64,000 bases of DNA. Origin: Siphonodentalium dalli. Its lineage: Eukaryota; Mollusca; Scaphopoda; Gadilida; Siphonodentaliidae. Where the stretch lies: positions 113,730,723 through 113,794,722 of the forward strand of contig CP136063.1 in NCBI GenBank assembly GCA_032622095.1, in the 5' to 3' direction. The notes under the pieces were generated by a model that was not told the origin of the DNA, made no database searches, and saw only the letters and a program-made list of their open reading frames with translations. The stretch's first letter is position 1. Every line of letters starts with the position of its first letter. Of this stretch, positions 1-12,100 are shown piece by piece. Position numbers and translations under genes: made by a program.

Positions 1-762
1 AACGTGTCCAATAAATTAGGTATCAACGGAGCCTTTGTTATACTTTTATAGTTGTTTCCTTATCTGGTTTGTTGTTGATATTATCACTATGCTCGTACCA
101 TAATGGTCATTATGTCTATCATCACTCTCTTGTTCTTCCTACTTCTCTTCCGCTCCACTTTATGTTTTCTTACATGCTTTCCTACCCTGAGGGGATGGGT
201 TTTACTATAAGCATACAATGCTTGATCCCAGATCCTCTTGTTCCCTATATACTCTCCCACATAATGTTTACTTCAGTTCTTGTGAAATATATAAATTTAT
301 ATGTCAAATGATCCGGGAGGGGAATAAATATTGTTTAAACAAAACAGAAAGTCTACGACAGGTAACCAGACCCACTATTTATATGTGGGTCTATTTATTA
401 GCATTTGGGTCTGTAATTAACTTCGACTGCTTTATACACTAAATGTAACGGTATGTTTGTTTATTTGTGGCTATACAGTGGACATACTCAGAATATGGAT
501 ACTAACAATTGCATCTCTCCAATGTCAACAATCATTAATCAAACTAAATTAAATCGCATATCGAACCTGGGTCTGGTAACATATAAAACAATTTAAACAT
601 ATTATATACCATCTTGTTATTATAATAACGTGTTGTAATTGTATGGGGAGAGGAGCTATCTAAGCTGTATGGCTGTGCCCCAATCCCAATTTTACACCAA
701 TGATACAATATACTATGTTTAAACTAACAATCTCATATCCTCACTCCATGCTATATTTTCAG
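1..762. other. 5' flank or upstream intron of the GT92 gene, no gene recognised
   Basis: AT-rich sequence. Its short open frames have no recognisable domain and no convincing donor site linked to a signal-anchor exon. A G-rich/C-rich stretch near 635-690 resembles the 3' tails of LINEs in general style, but I cannot identify an element. The missing first exon(s) of the GT92 gene are probably left of base 1. Confidence 0.5.
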
Positions 763-1420
763 AGGGTTGCTTTCTTTAGGAACATAACAGGAGGGAAACC
801 ATTATCGATGAGTGCTCAAATGAGGGAACAGTATTCTATCACGGACAATCAGTTCATGAGATACTTCAGGAAGATAAAAGGGCAAGATGCCATGATGTAC
901 TCAGCATTGAGGAAAATGAGGAACTTCTCTTCAGATAAAACAGAGATAGTGGTGGTAGTACATGATGGCAACCACGCAAACTACGCATACCAGTGCTGTG
1001 TGTATGACGAGATGATAGGTGCGCTCGAGGGAGGAGAGTCTGTTATAATTGGATACACAAGTCAGCGATTGGCACGATATTATGCAGTGAAGTTCGTGTG
1101 TTCGTTCGGAGGTGGATATTACCCGAAATACATATCGTTGGTTAAAGATACCACTTGCTCAACTAACGTCAACGATTACCTGGTTGTTCAGTACCCCAAA
1201 CTTGAGCTAGGGAAACTAGCTATCTGCTTACACGCTTTACACGGTAACCCGAATACGGCTATGCTGCTTGAGTGGTTGGAGTACCAGAGAATGATGGGAG
1301 CAGATAAAGTGTTTGTGTTCGTTCTCGACCCAACGCACAAAGTGATGAACATTTTGTCTTATTACCAACATATTGGTTTCGTCGAGATCATGTTGTTCGA
1401 GCTTCCTGGCACGGTGGAAG
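763..1420 (+). CDS. Glycosyltransferase family 92 (GT92/DUF23) protein, exon A (first visible exon)
   Basis: First of four exons joining in phase into a 410-residue C-terminal part of a GT92 protein. The exon encodes 219 codons plus one base. It has a stem-like N-terminal part, then the start of the catalytic domain: a 'LAICLHAL-HG' strand, then 'LLEWLEYQRMMGADKVFVFVLD', then 'ILSYYQHIGFVEIM'. This is the family signature (L.EWI.Y....G....Y.YD, followed by L.YY...G..E) at about residues 170-215. The acceptor is ..tattttcag|AGG at 762/763 and the donor is GGAAG|gttagt at 1420/1421, leaving phase 1. The frame stays open back to a Met at 700, but those 21 extra residues look like translated intron, so I start at the acceptor. 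GT92 enzymes are Golgi type II membrane proteins; C. elegans GALT-1 adds galactose to core fucose of N-glycans. The acceptor specificity of this enzyme is unknown. The membrane anchor must lie in an upstream exon outside the window. Confidence 0.9.
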
Positions 1421-1860
1421 GTTAGTTAATCTGTTCTTTGTGGACGAATTGTCCGATCAGTTACATTTAGAGGTTATTAATTTGATATGATATTTTTGCC
1501 CAGAACTGCTTGTTGTCGAACTATAGATGCATATCGTTTCAATTTTCCCTTAAACGAGTGATATAATTTTACGACATCACCAATCCGCATTTACGACATG
1601 ACACATACGAGTAATATTGTTACAGGACATGCCGTAGCTCTATCTCACTGTTAAATATAGTTGGCACACGGTCATCGAAATCGGACATCTCAACTTCGAA
1701 TTAGGCGACATTTTCCGACGAAGTGAGTTCCGATTGTGCTAAATAATATGTAGACATAAATTTGTGTGACATCGCTCGTTTGAAAGAGTTGTCGATATTA
1801 CATTGTTACTAAAAGGCAACCTAATTAATAACTTGAGCTGCCAATCCAATATGGATTTAG
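1421..1860 (+). other. GT92 intron 1, 5' part
   Basis: The intron runs 1421-13340 (11.9 kb). This first part is AT-rich with no recognised element. Its remaining content is listed separately. Confidence 0.7.
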
Positions 1861-1867
1861 GCAGAAT

Positions 1868-2960
1868 CGTTCCACAATTCTAGCATTGACCAACCTCGTA
1901 GAAAAAAATAACTGGTGCCCTAGACAATCGTGAGCCCACAATTGGGATGTTACTCGATTTGTCTAAGGCATTTGCTACAATTACTCACAGGACAATGCAA
2001 AAAAAAACGAGAGAACTATGGATGTCGTGGGGTTGCACTGAACTGATTTCATCATTATCTTACCGATAGAAAAAATGTGTCCAATATGATGGCCACATAT
2101 TATAACTCAATGAAATTATTTCTGGTGTCCCATAAGGTTATCTCTCAGGGCCTCTCCTATTACTAATCTACATGAATGACCTACCTAGTGTATGTAAAGA
2201 TGTCAAACTGATTCTTTTTGTTAATGACACAAATGCCTATTGTTCTGATAAAGATATTTATACATATATATATATCCAAAACTTATTTAACAGAGTTAAC
2301 ATTGAACTGGACTATATGAGTCAGTGGTTTGCTGCTAACAAATAATCTTTGAACATTGATAATACAAATTATATGCTCTTCACTAACTGCTCACTACCTG
2401 AGGTATTACCAATCCTAAATATAAATGACAAGAACATCATTACTACATTGAAAACCATGTATCTATCATTAATTATACCCTACCTGACCTACTGTAATGC
2501 AACTGGAGCTCGTCTACCCAAACATATCTGACTAAAATCAGAAAAATACAGGAGAATACCCTAAACATTATCTCAAATGTTGCTAGTAATATTTCCACAT
2601 ATTAAATGCAAGCCAAACTACTAATACTTGATGACATTGGGAACATGCAGCTAATTAGGATACTGCATGACTACCATACGCATGACTACCATACGCATGC
2701 ACTACCATACACGTGCACTGCATGACTACCATACACATGCACTGCATGACTACCATACACATGCACTACCTGATTCCTTATCAAAATTATTCACAAATCT
2801 AGCAGATATGCATAGCCATAATACTCACGCAAAATCAAAAGGTAATCTATATCATGAATTTAAAGGAACCAAAACCCCCAAAAACGCAATCTCAAACAGA
2901 GCCGGAGCATTATGGAATAGCCTCCCTGAAGATTGCAGATTACGCATTTAAATTAGTATT
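1868..2960 (+). pseudogene. Decayed LINE (non-LTR retrotransposon) reverse transcriptase, 3' part
   Basis: Three-frame reading gives reverse transcriptase landmarks in the right order. 'LDLSKAFATITH' (motif A, normally LDLSKAFDTI.H, second Asp lost) is near 1955. 'SGPLLLLIYMNDLP' (motif B end) is near 2150-2185. 'LILFVNDTNAY' (motif C, normally F.DD, first Asp changed to Asn) is near 2210-2240. 'SLIIPYLTYCNATGA' (thumb) is near 2468. A 'NRAGALWNSLPEDCRLR' tail is near 2900-2945. Stops and frameshifts interrupt it throughout, and both changed catalytic residues make it dead. It lies in intron 1 in the same orientation as the gene. The order is that of APE-type LINEs of the CR1/L2/Jockey group; the exact clade is not decidable by eye. 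Confidence 0.8.
2661..2772 (+). repeat. Short minisatellite of catgactaccatacgcat type
   Basis: Several imperfect 13- to 24-bp copies of a unit containing 'gcatgactaccatac' and 'acatgcact' follow each other inside the LINE remnant, between its thumb and tail segments. They expanded within the dead element and create a His-Thr-rich spurious frame. Confidence 0.8.
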
Positions 2961-4027
2961 GACTACCTCAAATATATAAAAGATTACTTTATCAATGACT
3001 GTTATCATAAATGAGCCATATGTCTTAATGACCTTACTATATCATTCATATTTATCAAAGAATTAAAAAAAACTGCCATTTTCTTAGTCTAAATAAACTG
3101 AGCTCCACTTGTGTTTTACACACTCATTAAACTGAATTAATATTGTTTCATGAATTCAATTAACATATAGTTTTATTGCTTATGAGCATATCTCCAACAT
3201 ATTTTGCACACCATGTACCACCAATGTCTATTGCATTGAGAATGAGACTGCTTGTTTTCCCTGTTAATTGTCTCTGCGAAAAAACAACTATTCCGCAAGC
3301 ATCTTTTAGACGCGATGTTAGCTCATTTTCCGAGTTTCAAATCATATAAAATAGGCTTCTATTGTGCAGTTATATTCCACACTTATGTTCCTTGCAGAGT
3401 ATATATATTTATATTAAAAACACGAAGCGGTTGGCAGATGGATCGGTTTAGCTGTCGGGACATCGACGCAATCCTGTCTGATGTTTTGCGCGCCCATGTA
3501 GGGTGTGCCGTTGTGATGTTCGTCATGACGTCATGGCGTCTTTACCTGTTTCGGAAATGCAATATTTCAATATTATTTTTTTATGAACGATTTATTACCA
3601 AAATAAAACCCGATAACAATGCAAACTAAGTATATATATTAAGTATATAATATTAAGCTGTACATTCATATTTAAGCGGCGTTGAGTATAGGACTATATA
3701 TATCATATATGTCATATATATGCCCATTTTATTATATATAAAAAAAAAATATATATATATATATATGCCCATATATATATCATATATGTCATATATATGC
3801 CCATTTTATTATATATAAAAAAAAAAAAAAAAAAAAAAAAAATTGGATTGTCTCAAAATTCAAATTTGCTTCTAAAAATAGGCGCCTGGTGTGTTGTATA
3901 GTCCCAAGCATGTTCTAAGAGCAATGCTCGCCATGTTTCGGAGGCATAAAATATATAACATTGCTGCTGTGCCGTACCTCCTATATACATAAGTATATAT
4001 AATTTGTGCAACAATTTCATATTATTA
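2961..4027. other. Intron 1 filler with AT microsatellites
   Basis: No gene seen. 3640-3842 contains (TA)n and two copies of a 'catatatatgcccattttattatatat' style duplication (about 3705-3752 and 3770-3820), ending in a pure A run at about 3819-3842. A 125-residue open frame at 3252-3629 has no recognisable domain and I do not call it. Confidence 0.6.
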
Positions 4028-4632
4028 GCATGCACATGTATGTGAGGCAGTTTTCACATTTATAAATACTTGGACCCTAAGTGCAATTCTTATAGTCAGC
4101 AGGAATGCCATCAAGCCAAACCTGATTATGAACCTCATTTGATCTTCGAGAGGTGAAAACTTGTTATGGCTATTGCGCTTAATTGAAATCTTTACCAAAT
4201 TGCGCAATTGAATCGCGCTTAAGCGCAAACTTGTTATGTCTATTGCTCTTTAGCGAAATCTTTACCCAATTGCGCAATTGAATTGCGCTTACAAGTTTTC
4301 ACCCCTCGAAGATCAAATGAGGTTCATAATCAGGTTTGGCTTGATGGCCATCATGCTGACTAATCTATATGAATTAAGGGTTTTTGTTTATGACGATAAA
4401 TAATTGCGCTTAAGTACAATTTAATTACGCTTAAGTGCAATTAAAATTACAGAATGTTTAAATGCGCTTAGGCGCAATTGCTGCCCACATAATGTTAAAT
4501 TAATTGCGCTTGAGTGCTTAAGCGCAATTGAATTTCATCTGTGTACACATAATTGCGCCTAAGCGAAATTCAATTGCACTTAAGTCCAATTATTTAATAA
4601 ATGTGAAAACGGCCTCCCATACGCATGCGCAT
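4028..4632. mobile_element. Hairpin MITE with repeated AATTGCGCTTAAGCGCAATT-type palindromes
   Basis: The outer arms are inverted copies: 4028-4075 (gcatgcacat..gttttcacatttata) against about 4585-4632 (ataaatgtgaaaac..gcatgcgcat). A nested inverted pair lies at about 4085-4170 and 4288-4366 (catcaagccaaacctgatta and its complement). Between and beyond them the motif 'aattgcgcttaagcgcaatt' and half-sites recur about a dozen times. There is no coding capacity, so it is a non-autonomous element. I could not define a target-site duplication. Confidence 0.7.
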
Positions 4633-5821
4633 TCTTTACATTATGTACTTCCGGTATATGACGTTCAAATTCAAATAATTTATTCTCAAACCAAATATAT
4701 ATGGTAATAGAGACATAATATATCAACATGCCCCCCCCCCCCCCCTTAATGTTATTTTCATATAAAATATTCATGTATAATTATGCATTTTCATTAAACC
4801 GAAGTATCTATATTCACATGGGGTGGGCGATGCCGATAGCTATTAGTTCGCGGAAAGACATCCGAACAAATAAACAAAGAATCAAAGATCCGGAAATATG
4901 AGGTTATACCTAGGGCTAATATGAGGTTATACCTCGGGCTGATATTTATTATATTATATCGAACATTGGTGCCAATTCTCACACAATTTCTCTGTCCGAT
5001 TTGTCACAATTTTATTTACCGTGAATTTTGGAAATCGGTCGCAGATTTTACAACTTACGGCAATCTTTTGACGATGGCAGGAGAGCATAACAATGTTATT
5101 AGTTACATCTAACAGCATCTCTTCATGATTCATACATTTATTTCTATAAATACGTCATTAGCAAAGACATTTTGGCGAATTTTATTAAGTTAACTTGCCC
5201 AACTTCGATTAAACGGAAATAACGTCCACTGGCATTACAAAATTAGGACTTGCAGACTTGCCACTTGCCAACTAAATGGACAAACTATTAAATACACTGA
5301 ATAGCAATGATCGGACATTTGTAAGAACATTACAATTCAACAATAAATCTGATGATATACCAATATTGCAACAATTATCGTACAAGGTATAGTTTAAGAT
5401 TGGCCGTATCCTCTGGCAGCAACCCGATTTCGCAAAATGAGTTTGTTACTATAAATAGCAAAATAATAGTAGGCATGTAGGAATCCTACGGGCGTACTAT
5501 CGTAAAATAGTATAGCAGTGTGCAGCCAATCAGATTGCGAGAAAGTCACGTGAGATATAATATCCAACAATAATATCCTCTCAGTATAAATTGGATTGGT
5601 CTATTATTCATTCTGCTGTTCATTCCGTCATGTCAGATATATACATACATGTACATACAAACATTCCAAACTGATCTATAATATCTAAATTAATGTAGAC
5701 CGCAATCTGTTACATTTATTGAACATGCAGCATTGGTGAAATACCCACGTACAATAGCGATACTAGTATGGTGTATTGACCACGTGTATTGATCAGCAGC
5801 ACACAAACCATGTCAGTATTT
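4633..5821. other. Intron 1 spacer
   Basis: Unique-looking AT-rich sequence with a C run at about 4731-4745. No gene or repeat family recognised. Confidence 0.5.
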
Positions 5822-5885
5822 GAGCACACTGGGCAGCTCCATGAATTCCGTTCCCAGTTCCCAGTTCCCTATTCTCCTAAAATTA

Positions 5886-8800
5886 CACTTTTCGTTACTA
5901 AATCGGCTGCCGTATCCTGAGTCATGGTGGCCACCCGGGAATTCTTGTATTTTCGTGCGGTGCCAACCCGGGGGCAACTATATCAAAGTCACGCGACCTT
6001 GCACCCCCTTCCAAATTTTCTAAAATTGGGCTGAAGTCGTGCATGGGGTGTCAAAATAGCAATTTTCGTTACTAAATCGGCTGCCGTATCCTGAGTCATG
6101 GTGGCCACGCGGAAATTCTTGTATTTTCGTGCGGTGCCACCCCGGGGGCAACTATATCAAAGTCACGCGACCTTGCACCCCCTTCCAAATTTTCTAAAAT
6201 TGGGCTGAAGTCGTGCATGGGGTGTCAAAATAGCACTTTTCGTTACTAAATCGGCTGCCGTATCCTGAGTCATGGTGGCCACCCGGGAATTATTGAATTT
6301 TCGTGCGGTGCCACCCCGGAGGCAACTATATCAAAGTCACGCGACATTGCACCCCCTTCCAAATTTTCTAAAATTGGGCTGAAGTCGTGCATGGGGTGTC
6401 AAAATAGCAATTTTCGTTACTAAATCGGCTGCCGTATCCTGAGTCATGGTGGCCACGCGGAAATTCTTGTATTTTCGTGCGGTGCCACCCCGGGGGCAAC
6501 TATATCAAAGTCACGCGACCTTGCACCCCCTTCTAAATTTTCTAAAATTGGGCTGAAGTCGTGCATGGGGTGTCAAAATAGCACTTTTCGTTACTAAATC
6601 GGCTGCCGTATCCTGAGTCATGGTGGCCACCCGGGAATTCTTGTATTTTCGTGCGGTGCCACCCCGGGGGCAACTATATCAAAGTCACGCGACCTTGCAC
6701 CCCCTTCCAAATTTTCTAAAATTGGGCTGAAGTCGTGCATGGGGTGTCAAAATAGCTCTTTTCGTTACAAAATCGGCTGCCGTATCCTGAGTCATGGTGG
6801 CCACCCGGAAATTCTTGTATTTTCGTGCGGTGCCACACCGGGGGCAACTATATCAAAGTCACGCGACCATGCACCCCCTTCCAAATTTTCTAAAATTGGG
6901 CTGAAGTCGTGCATGGGGTGTCAAAATAGCACTTTTCGTTACTAAATCGGCTGCCGTATCCTGAGTCATGGTGGCCACCCGGGAATTCTTGTATTTTCGT
7001 GCGGTGCCACCCCGGGGGCAACTATATCAAAGTCACGCGACCTTGTACCCCCTTCCAAATTTTCTAAAATTGGGCTGAAGTCGTGCATGGGGTGTCAAAA
7101 TAGCACTTTTCGTTACTAAATCGGCTGCCGTATCCTGAGTCATGGTGGCCACGCGGAAATTCTTGTATTTTCGTGCGGTGCCACCCCGGGGACAACTATA
7201 TCAAAGTCACGCGACCTTGTACCCCCTTCCAAATTTTCTAAAATTGGGCTGAAGTCGTGCATGGGGTGTCAAAATAGCACTTTTCGTTACTAAATCGGCT
7301 GCCGTATCCTGAGTCATGGTGGCCACCCGGGAATTCTTGAATTTTCGTGCGGTGCCACCCCGGGGGCAACTATATCAAAGTCACGCGACCTTGCACCCCC
7401 TTCCAAATTTTCTAAAATTGGGCTGAAGTCGTGCATGGGGTGTCAAAATAGCAATTTTCGTTACTAAATCGGCTGCCGTATCCTGAGTCATGGTGGCCAC
7501 CCGGAAATTCTTGTATTTTCGTGCGGTGCCACACCGGGGGCAACTATATCAAAGTCACACGACCATGCACCCCCTTCCAAATTTTCTAAAATTGGGCTGA
7601 AGTCGTGCATGGGGTGTCAAAATAGCACTTTTCGTTACTAAATCGGCTGCCGTATCCTGAGTCATGGTGGCCACCCGGGAATTCTTGTATTTTCGTGCGG
7701 TGCCACCCCGGGGGCAACTATATCAAAGTCACGCGACATTGCACCCCCTTCCAAATTTTCTAAAATTGGGCTGAAGTCGTGCATGGGGTGTCAAAATAGC
7801 ACTTTTCGTTACTAAATCGGCTGCCGTATCCTGAGTCATGGTGGCCACCCGGGAATTCTTGTATTTTCGTGCGGTGCCACCCCGGGGGCAACTATATCAA
7901 AGTCACGCGACCTTGCACCCCCTTCCAAATTTTCTAAAATTGGGCTGAAGTCGTGCATGGGGTGTCAAAATAGCACTTTTCGTTACTAAATCGGCTGCCG
8001 TATCCTGAGTCATGGTGGTCACCCGGGAATTCTTGTATTTTCGTGCGGTGCCAACCCGGGGGCAACTATATCAAAGTCACGCGACCTTGCACCCCCTTCC
8101 AAATTTTCTAAAATTGGGCTGAAGTCGTGCATGGGGTGTCAAAATAGCAATTTTCGTTACTAAATCGGCTGCCGTATCCTGAGTCATGGTGGCCACGCGG
8201 AAATTCTTGTATTTTCGTGCGGTGCCACCCCGGGGGCAACTATATCAAAGTCACGCGACCTTGCACCCCCTTCCAAATTTTCTAAAATTGGGCTGAAGTC
8301 GTGCATGGGGTGTCAAAATAGCACTTTTCGTTACTAAATCGGCTGCCGTATCCTGAGTCATGGTGGCCACCCGGGAATTCTTGTATTTTCGTGCGGTGCC
8401 ACCCCGGGGGCAACTATATCAAAGTCACGCGACCTTGCACCCCCTTCCAAATTTTCTAAAATTGGGCTGAAGTCGTGCATGGGGTGTCAAAATAGCAATT
8501 TTCGTTACTAAATCGGCTGCCGTATCCTGAGTCATGGTGGCCACGCGGAAATTCTTGTATTTTCGTGCGGTGCCACCCCGGGGACAACTATATCAAAGTC
8601 ACGCGACCTTGCACCACCTTCCAAATTTTCTAAAATTGGGCTGAAGTCGTGCATGGGGTGTCAAAATAGCAATTTTCGTTACTAAATCGGCTGCCGTATC
8701 CTGAGTCATGGTGGCCACGCGGAAATTCTTGTATTTTCGTGCGGTGCCACCCCGGGGGCAACTATATCAAAGTCACGCGACCTTGCACCCCCTTCCAAAT

Positions 8801-11152
8801 TTTCTAAAATTGGGCTGAAGTCGTGCATGGGGTGTCAAAATAGCACTTTTCGTTACTAAATCGGCTGCCGTATCCTGCGTCATGGTGGCCACCCGGGAAT
8901 TCTTGTATTTTCGTGCGGTGCCACACCGGGGGCAACTATATCAAAGTCACGCGACCATGCACCCCCTTCCAAATTTTCTAAAATTGGGCTGAAGTCGTGC
9001 ATGGGGTGTCAAAATAGCACTTTTCGTTACTAAATCGGCTGCCGTATCCTGAGTCATGGTGGCCACCCGGGAATTCTTGTATTTTCGTGCGGTGCCACCC
9101 CGTGGGCAACTATATCAAAGTCACGCGACCATGCACCCCCTTCCAAATTTTCTAAAATTGGGCTGAAGTCGTGCATGGGGTGTCAAAATAGCACTTTTCG
9201 TTACTAAATCGGCTGCCGTATCCTGAGTCATGGTGGCCACCCGGGAATTCTTGTATTTTCGTGCGGTGCCACCCCGGGGGCAACTATATCAAAGTCACGC
9301 GACCTTGTACCCCCTTCCAAATTTTCTAAAATTGGGCTGAAGTCGTGCATGGGGTGTCAAAATAGCACTTTTCGTTACTAAATCGGCTGCCGTATCCTGA
9401 GTCATGGTGGCCACCCGGGAATTCTTGAATTTTCGTGCGGTGCCACCCCGGGGGCAACTATATCAAAGTCACGCGACCTTGCACCCCCTTCCAAATTTTC
9501 TAAAATTGGGCTGAAGTCGTGCATGGGGTGTCAAAATAGCAATTTTCGTTACTAAATCGGCTGCCGTATCCTGAGTCATGGTGGCCACCCGGAAATTCTT
9601 GTATTTTCGTGCGGTGCCAACCCGGGGGCAACTATATCAAAGTCACACGACCATGCACCCCCTTCCAAATTTTCTAAAATTGGGCTGAAGTCGTGCATGG
9701 GGTGTCAAAATAGCACTTTTCGTTACTAAATCGGCTGCCGTATCCTGAGTCATGGTGGCCACCCGGGAATTCTTGTATTTTCGTGCGGTGCCACCCCGGG
9801 GGCAACTATATCAAAGTCACGCGACCTTGCACCCCCTTCCAAATTTTCTAAAATTGGGCTGAAGTCGTGCATGGGGTGTCAAAATAGCAATTTTCGTTAC
9901 TAAATCGGCTGCCGTATCCTGAGTCATGGTGGCCACCCGGAAATTCTTGTATTTTCGTGCGGTGCCACACCGGGGGCAACTATATCAAAGTCACACGACC
10001 ATGCACCCCCTTCCAAATTTTCTAAAATTGGGCTGAAGTCGTGCATGGGGTGTCAAAATAGCACTTTTCGTTACTAAATCGGCTGCCGTATCCTGAGTCA
10101 TGGTGGCCACCCGGGAATTCTTGTATTTTCGTGCGGTGCCACCCCGGGGGCAACTATATCAAAGTCACGCGACATTGCACCCCCTTCCAAATTTTCTAAA
10201 ATTGGGCTGAAGTCGTGCATGGGGTGTCAAAATAGCACTTTTCGTTACTAAATCGGCTGCCGTATCATGAGTCATGGTGGCCACCCGGGAATTCTTGTAT
10301 TTTCGTGCGGTGCCACCCCGGGGGCAACTATATCAAAGTCACGCGACCTTGCACCCCCTTCCAAATTTTCTAAAATTGGGCTGAAGTCGTGCATGGGGTG
10401 TCAAAATAGCACTTTTCGTTACTAAATCGGCTGCCGTATCCTGAGTCATGGTGGCCACCCGGGAATTCTTGTATTTTCGTGCGGTGCCACACCGGGGGCA
10501 ACTATATCAAAGTCACCCGAACATGCACCCCCTTCCAAATTTTCTAAAATAGGGCTGAAGTCGTGCATGGGGTGTCAAAATAGCACTTTTCGTTACTAAA
10601 TCGGCTGCCGTATCCTGAGTCATGGTGGCCACCCGGGAATTCTTGTATTTTCGTGCGGTGCCACCCCGGGGGCAACTATATCAAAGTCACGCGACCTTGC
10701 ACCCCCTTCCAAATTTTCTAAAATTGGGCTGAAGTCGTGCATGGGGTGTCAAAATAGCACTTTTCGTTACTAAATCGGCTGCCGTATCCTGAGTCATGGT
10801 GGCCACCCGGGAATTCTTGTATTTTCGTGCTGTGCCACCCCGGGGGCAACTAAATCAAAGTCACGCGACCTTGCACCCCCTTCCAAATTTTCTAAAATTG
10901 GGCTGAAGTCGTGCATGGGGTGTCAAAATAGCACTTTTCGTTACTAAATCGGCTGCCGTATCCTGAGTCATGGTGGCCACCCGGGAATTCTTGTATTTTC
11001 GTGCGGTGCCACCCCGGGGGCAACTATATCAAAGTCACGCGACCATGCACCCCCTTCCAAATTTTCTAAAATTGGGCTGAAGTCGTGCATGGGGTGTCAA
11101 AATAGCACTTTTAGTTACTAAATCGGCTGCCTCATCCTGAGTCATGGTGGCC
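5886..11152 (+). repeat. 174-bp satellite, direct array, about 30 copies
   Basis: Successive copies of 'cgtatcctga' at 5911, 6085, 6259 and 6433 give an exact period of 174. Units are nearly identical, differing at a few sites: gcactttt/gcaatttt, acccgggaattc/acgcggaaattc, accttgcac/accatgcac, attttcg with tgtattt/tgaattt. Some variant combinations recur 12 units apart, showing segmental homogenisation. The unit contains the small palindrome ggtggccacc. Although 174 is divisible by 3, each unit carries stops, so it is not a repetitive protein gene. Confidence 0.97.
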
Positions 11153-12020
11153 ACCCCATTTTGACACCCCATGCACGACTTCAGCCCAATTTTAGAAAAT
11201 TTGGAAGGGGGTGCAAGGTCGCGTGACTTTGATATAGTTGCCCCCGGGGTGGCACCGCACGAAAATACAAGAATTCCCGGGTGGCCACCATGACTCAGGA
11301 TACGGCAGCCGATTTAGTAACGAAAAGTGCTATTTTGACACCCCATGCACGACTTCAGCCCAATTTTAGAAAATTTGGAAGGGGGTGCAAGGTCGCGTGA
11401 CTTTGATATAGTTGCCCCCGTGGTGGCACCGCACGAAAATACAAGAATTCCCGGGTGGCCACCATGACTCAGGATACGGCAGCCGATTTAGTAACGAAAA
11501 GTGCTATTTTGACACCCCATGCACGACTTTAGCCCAATTTTAGAAAATTTGGAAGGGGTGCAAGGTCGCGTGACTTTGATATAGTTGCCCCCGGTGTGGC
11601 ACCGCACGAAAATACAAGAATTTCCGGGTGGCCACCATGACTCAGGATACGGCAGCCGATTTAGTAACGAAAAGTGCTATTTTGACACCCCGTGCACGAC
11701 TTCAGCCCAATTTTAGAAAATTTGGAAGGGGGTGCAAGGTCGCGTGACTTTGATATAGTTGCCCCCGGGGTGGCACCGCACGAAAATACAAGAATTTCCG
11801 CGTGGCCACCATTACTCAGGATACGGCAGCCGATTTAGTAACGAAAATTGCTATTTTGACACCCCATGCACGACTTCAGCCCAATTTTAGAAAATTTGGA
11901 AGGGGGTGCAAGGTCGCGTGACTTTGATATAGTTGCCCCCGGGGTGGCACCGCACGAAAATACAAGAATTCCCGGGTGGCCACCATGACTCAGGATACGG
12001 CAGCCGATTTAGTAACGAAA
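11153..12020 (-). repeat. 174-bp satellite, inverted array, about 5 copies
   Basis: At about 11150 the array switches orientation abruptly: 'catggtggccacc' runs straight into 'ccattttgacaccccatgcac', the reverse complement of another phase of the unit. Five reverse units follow, with the same 174-bp spacing and their own private variants (for example gtggtggcacc near 11420 and a 2-bp shorter run near 11556). Confidence 0.95.
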
Positions 12021-12100
12021 CGTGTAATTTTAGGAGAATAGGGAACTGGGAACTGGGAACTGGGAACGGAATTCATGGAGCTACACTGGGCACTGTTCAA

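Larger units (their letters stand above)
5822..12100. mobile_element. Giant foldback-like element built from a 174-bp satellite
   Basis: The two ends are inverted copies of a non-satellite cap. On the left (about 5822-5885) it contains 'agctccatgaattcc', a tandem 'gttcccagttcccag' and 'tattctcctaaaattaca'. On the right (about 12020-12100) the same sequence appears reversed. Inward of each cap lie 174-bp satellite units: about 30 in forward orientation (5886-11152) and about 5 in reverse (11153-12020). The right arm can therefore pair with the leftmost ~0.9 kb. This is the layout of Foldback (FB) elements, whose inverted ends consist of tandem repeats. No transposase is present and I could not define a clear target duplication. 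It sits wholly inside intron 1 of the GT92 gene. Confidence 0.75.

Noticed and set aside
700-762. Translation start of the GT92 protein at the Met at 700
   Set aside because: The 21 residues before the acceptor at 762/763 are unlike a signal anchor, and a good pyrimidine-cag acceptor is present; the real N-terminus is likely upstream of the window.
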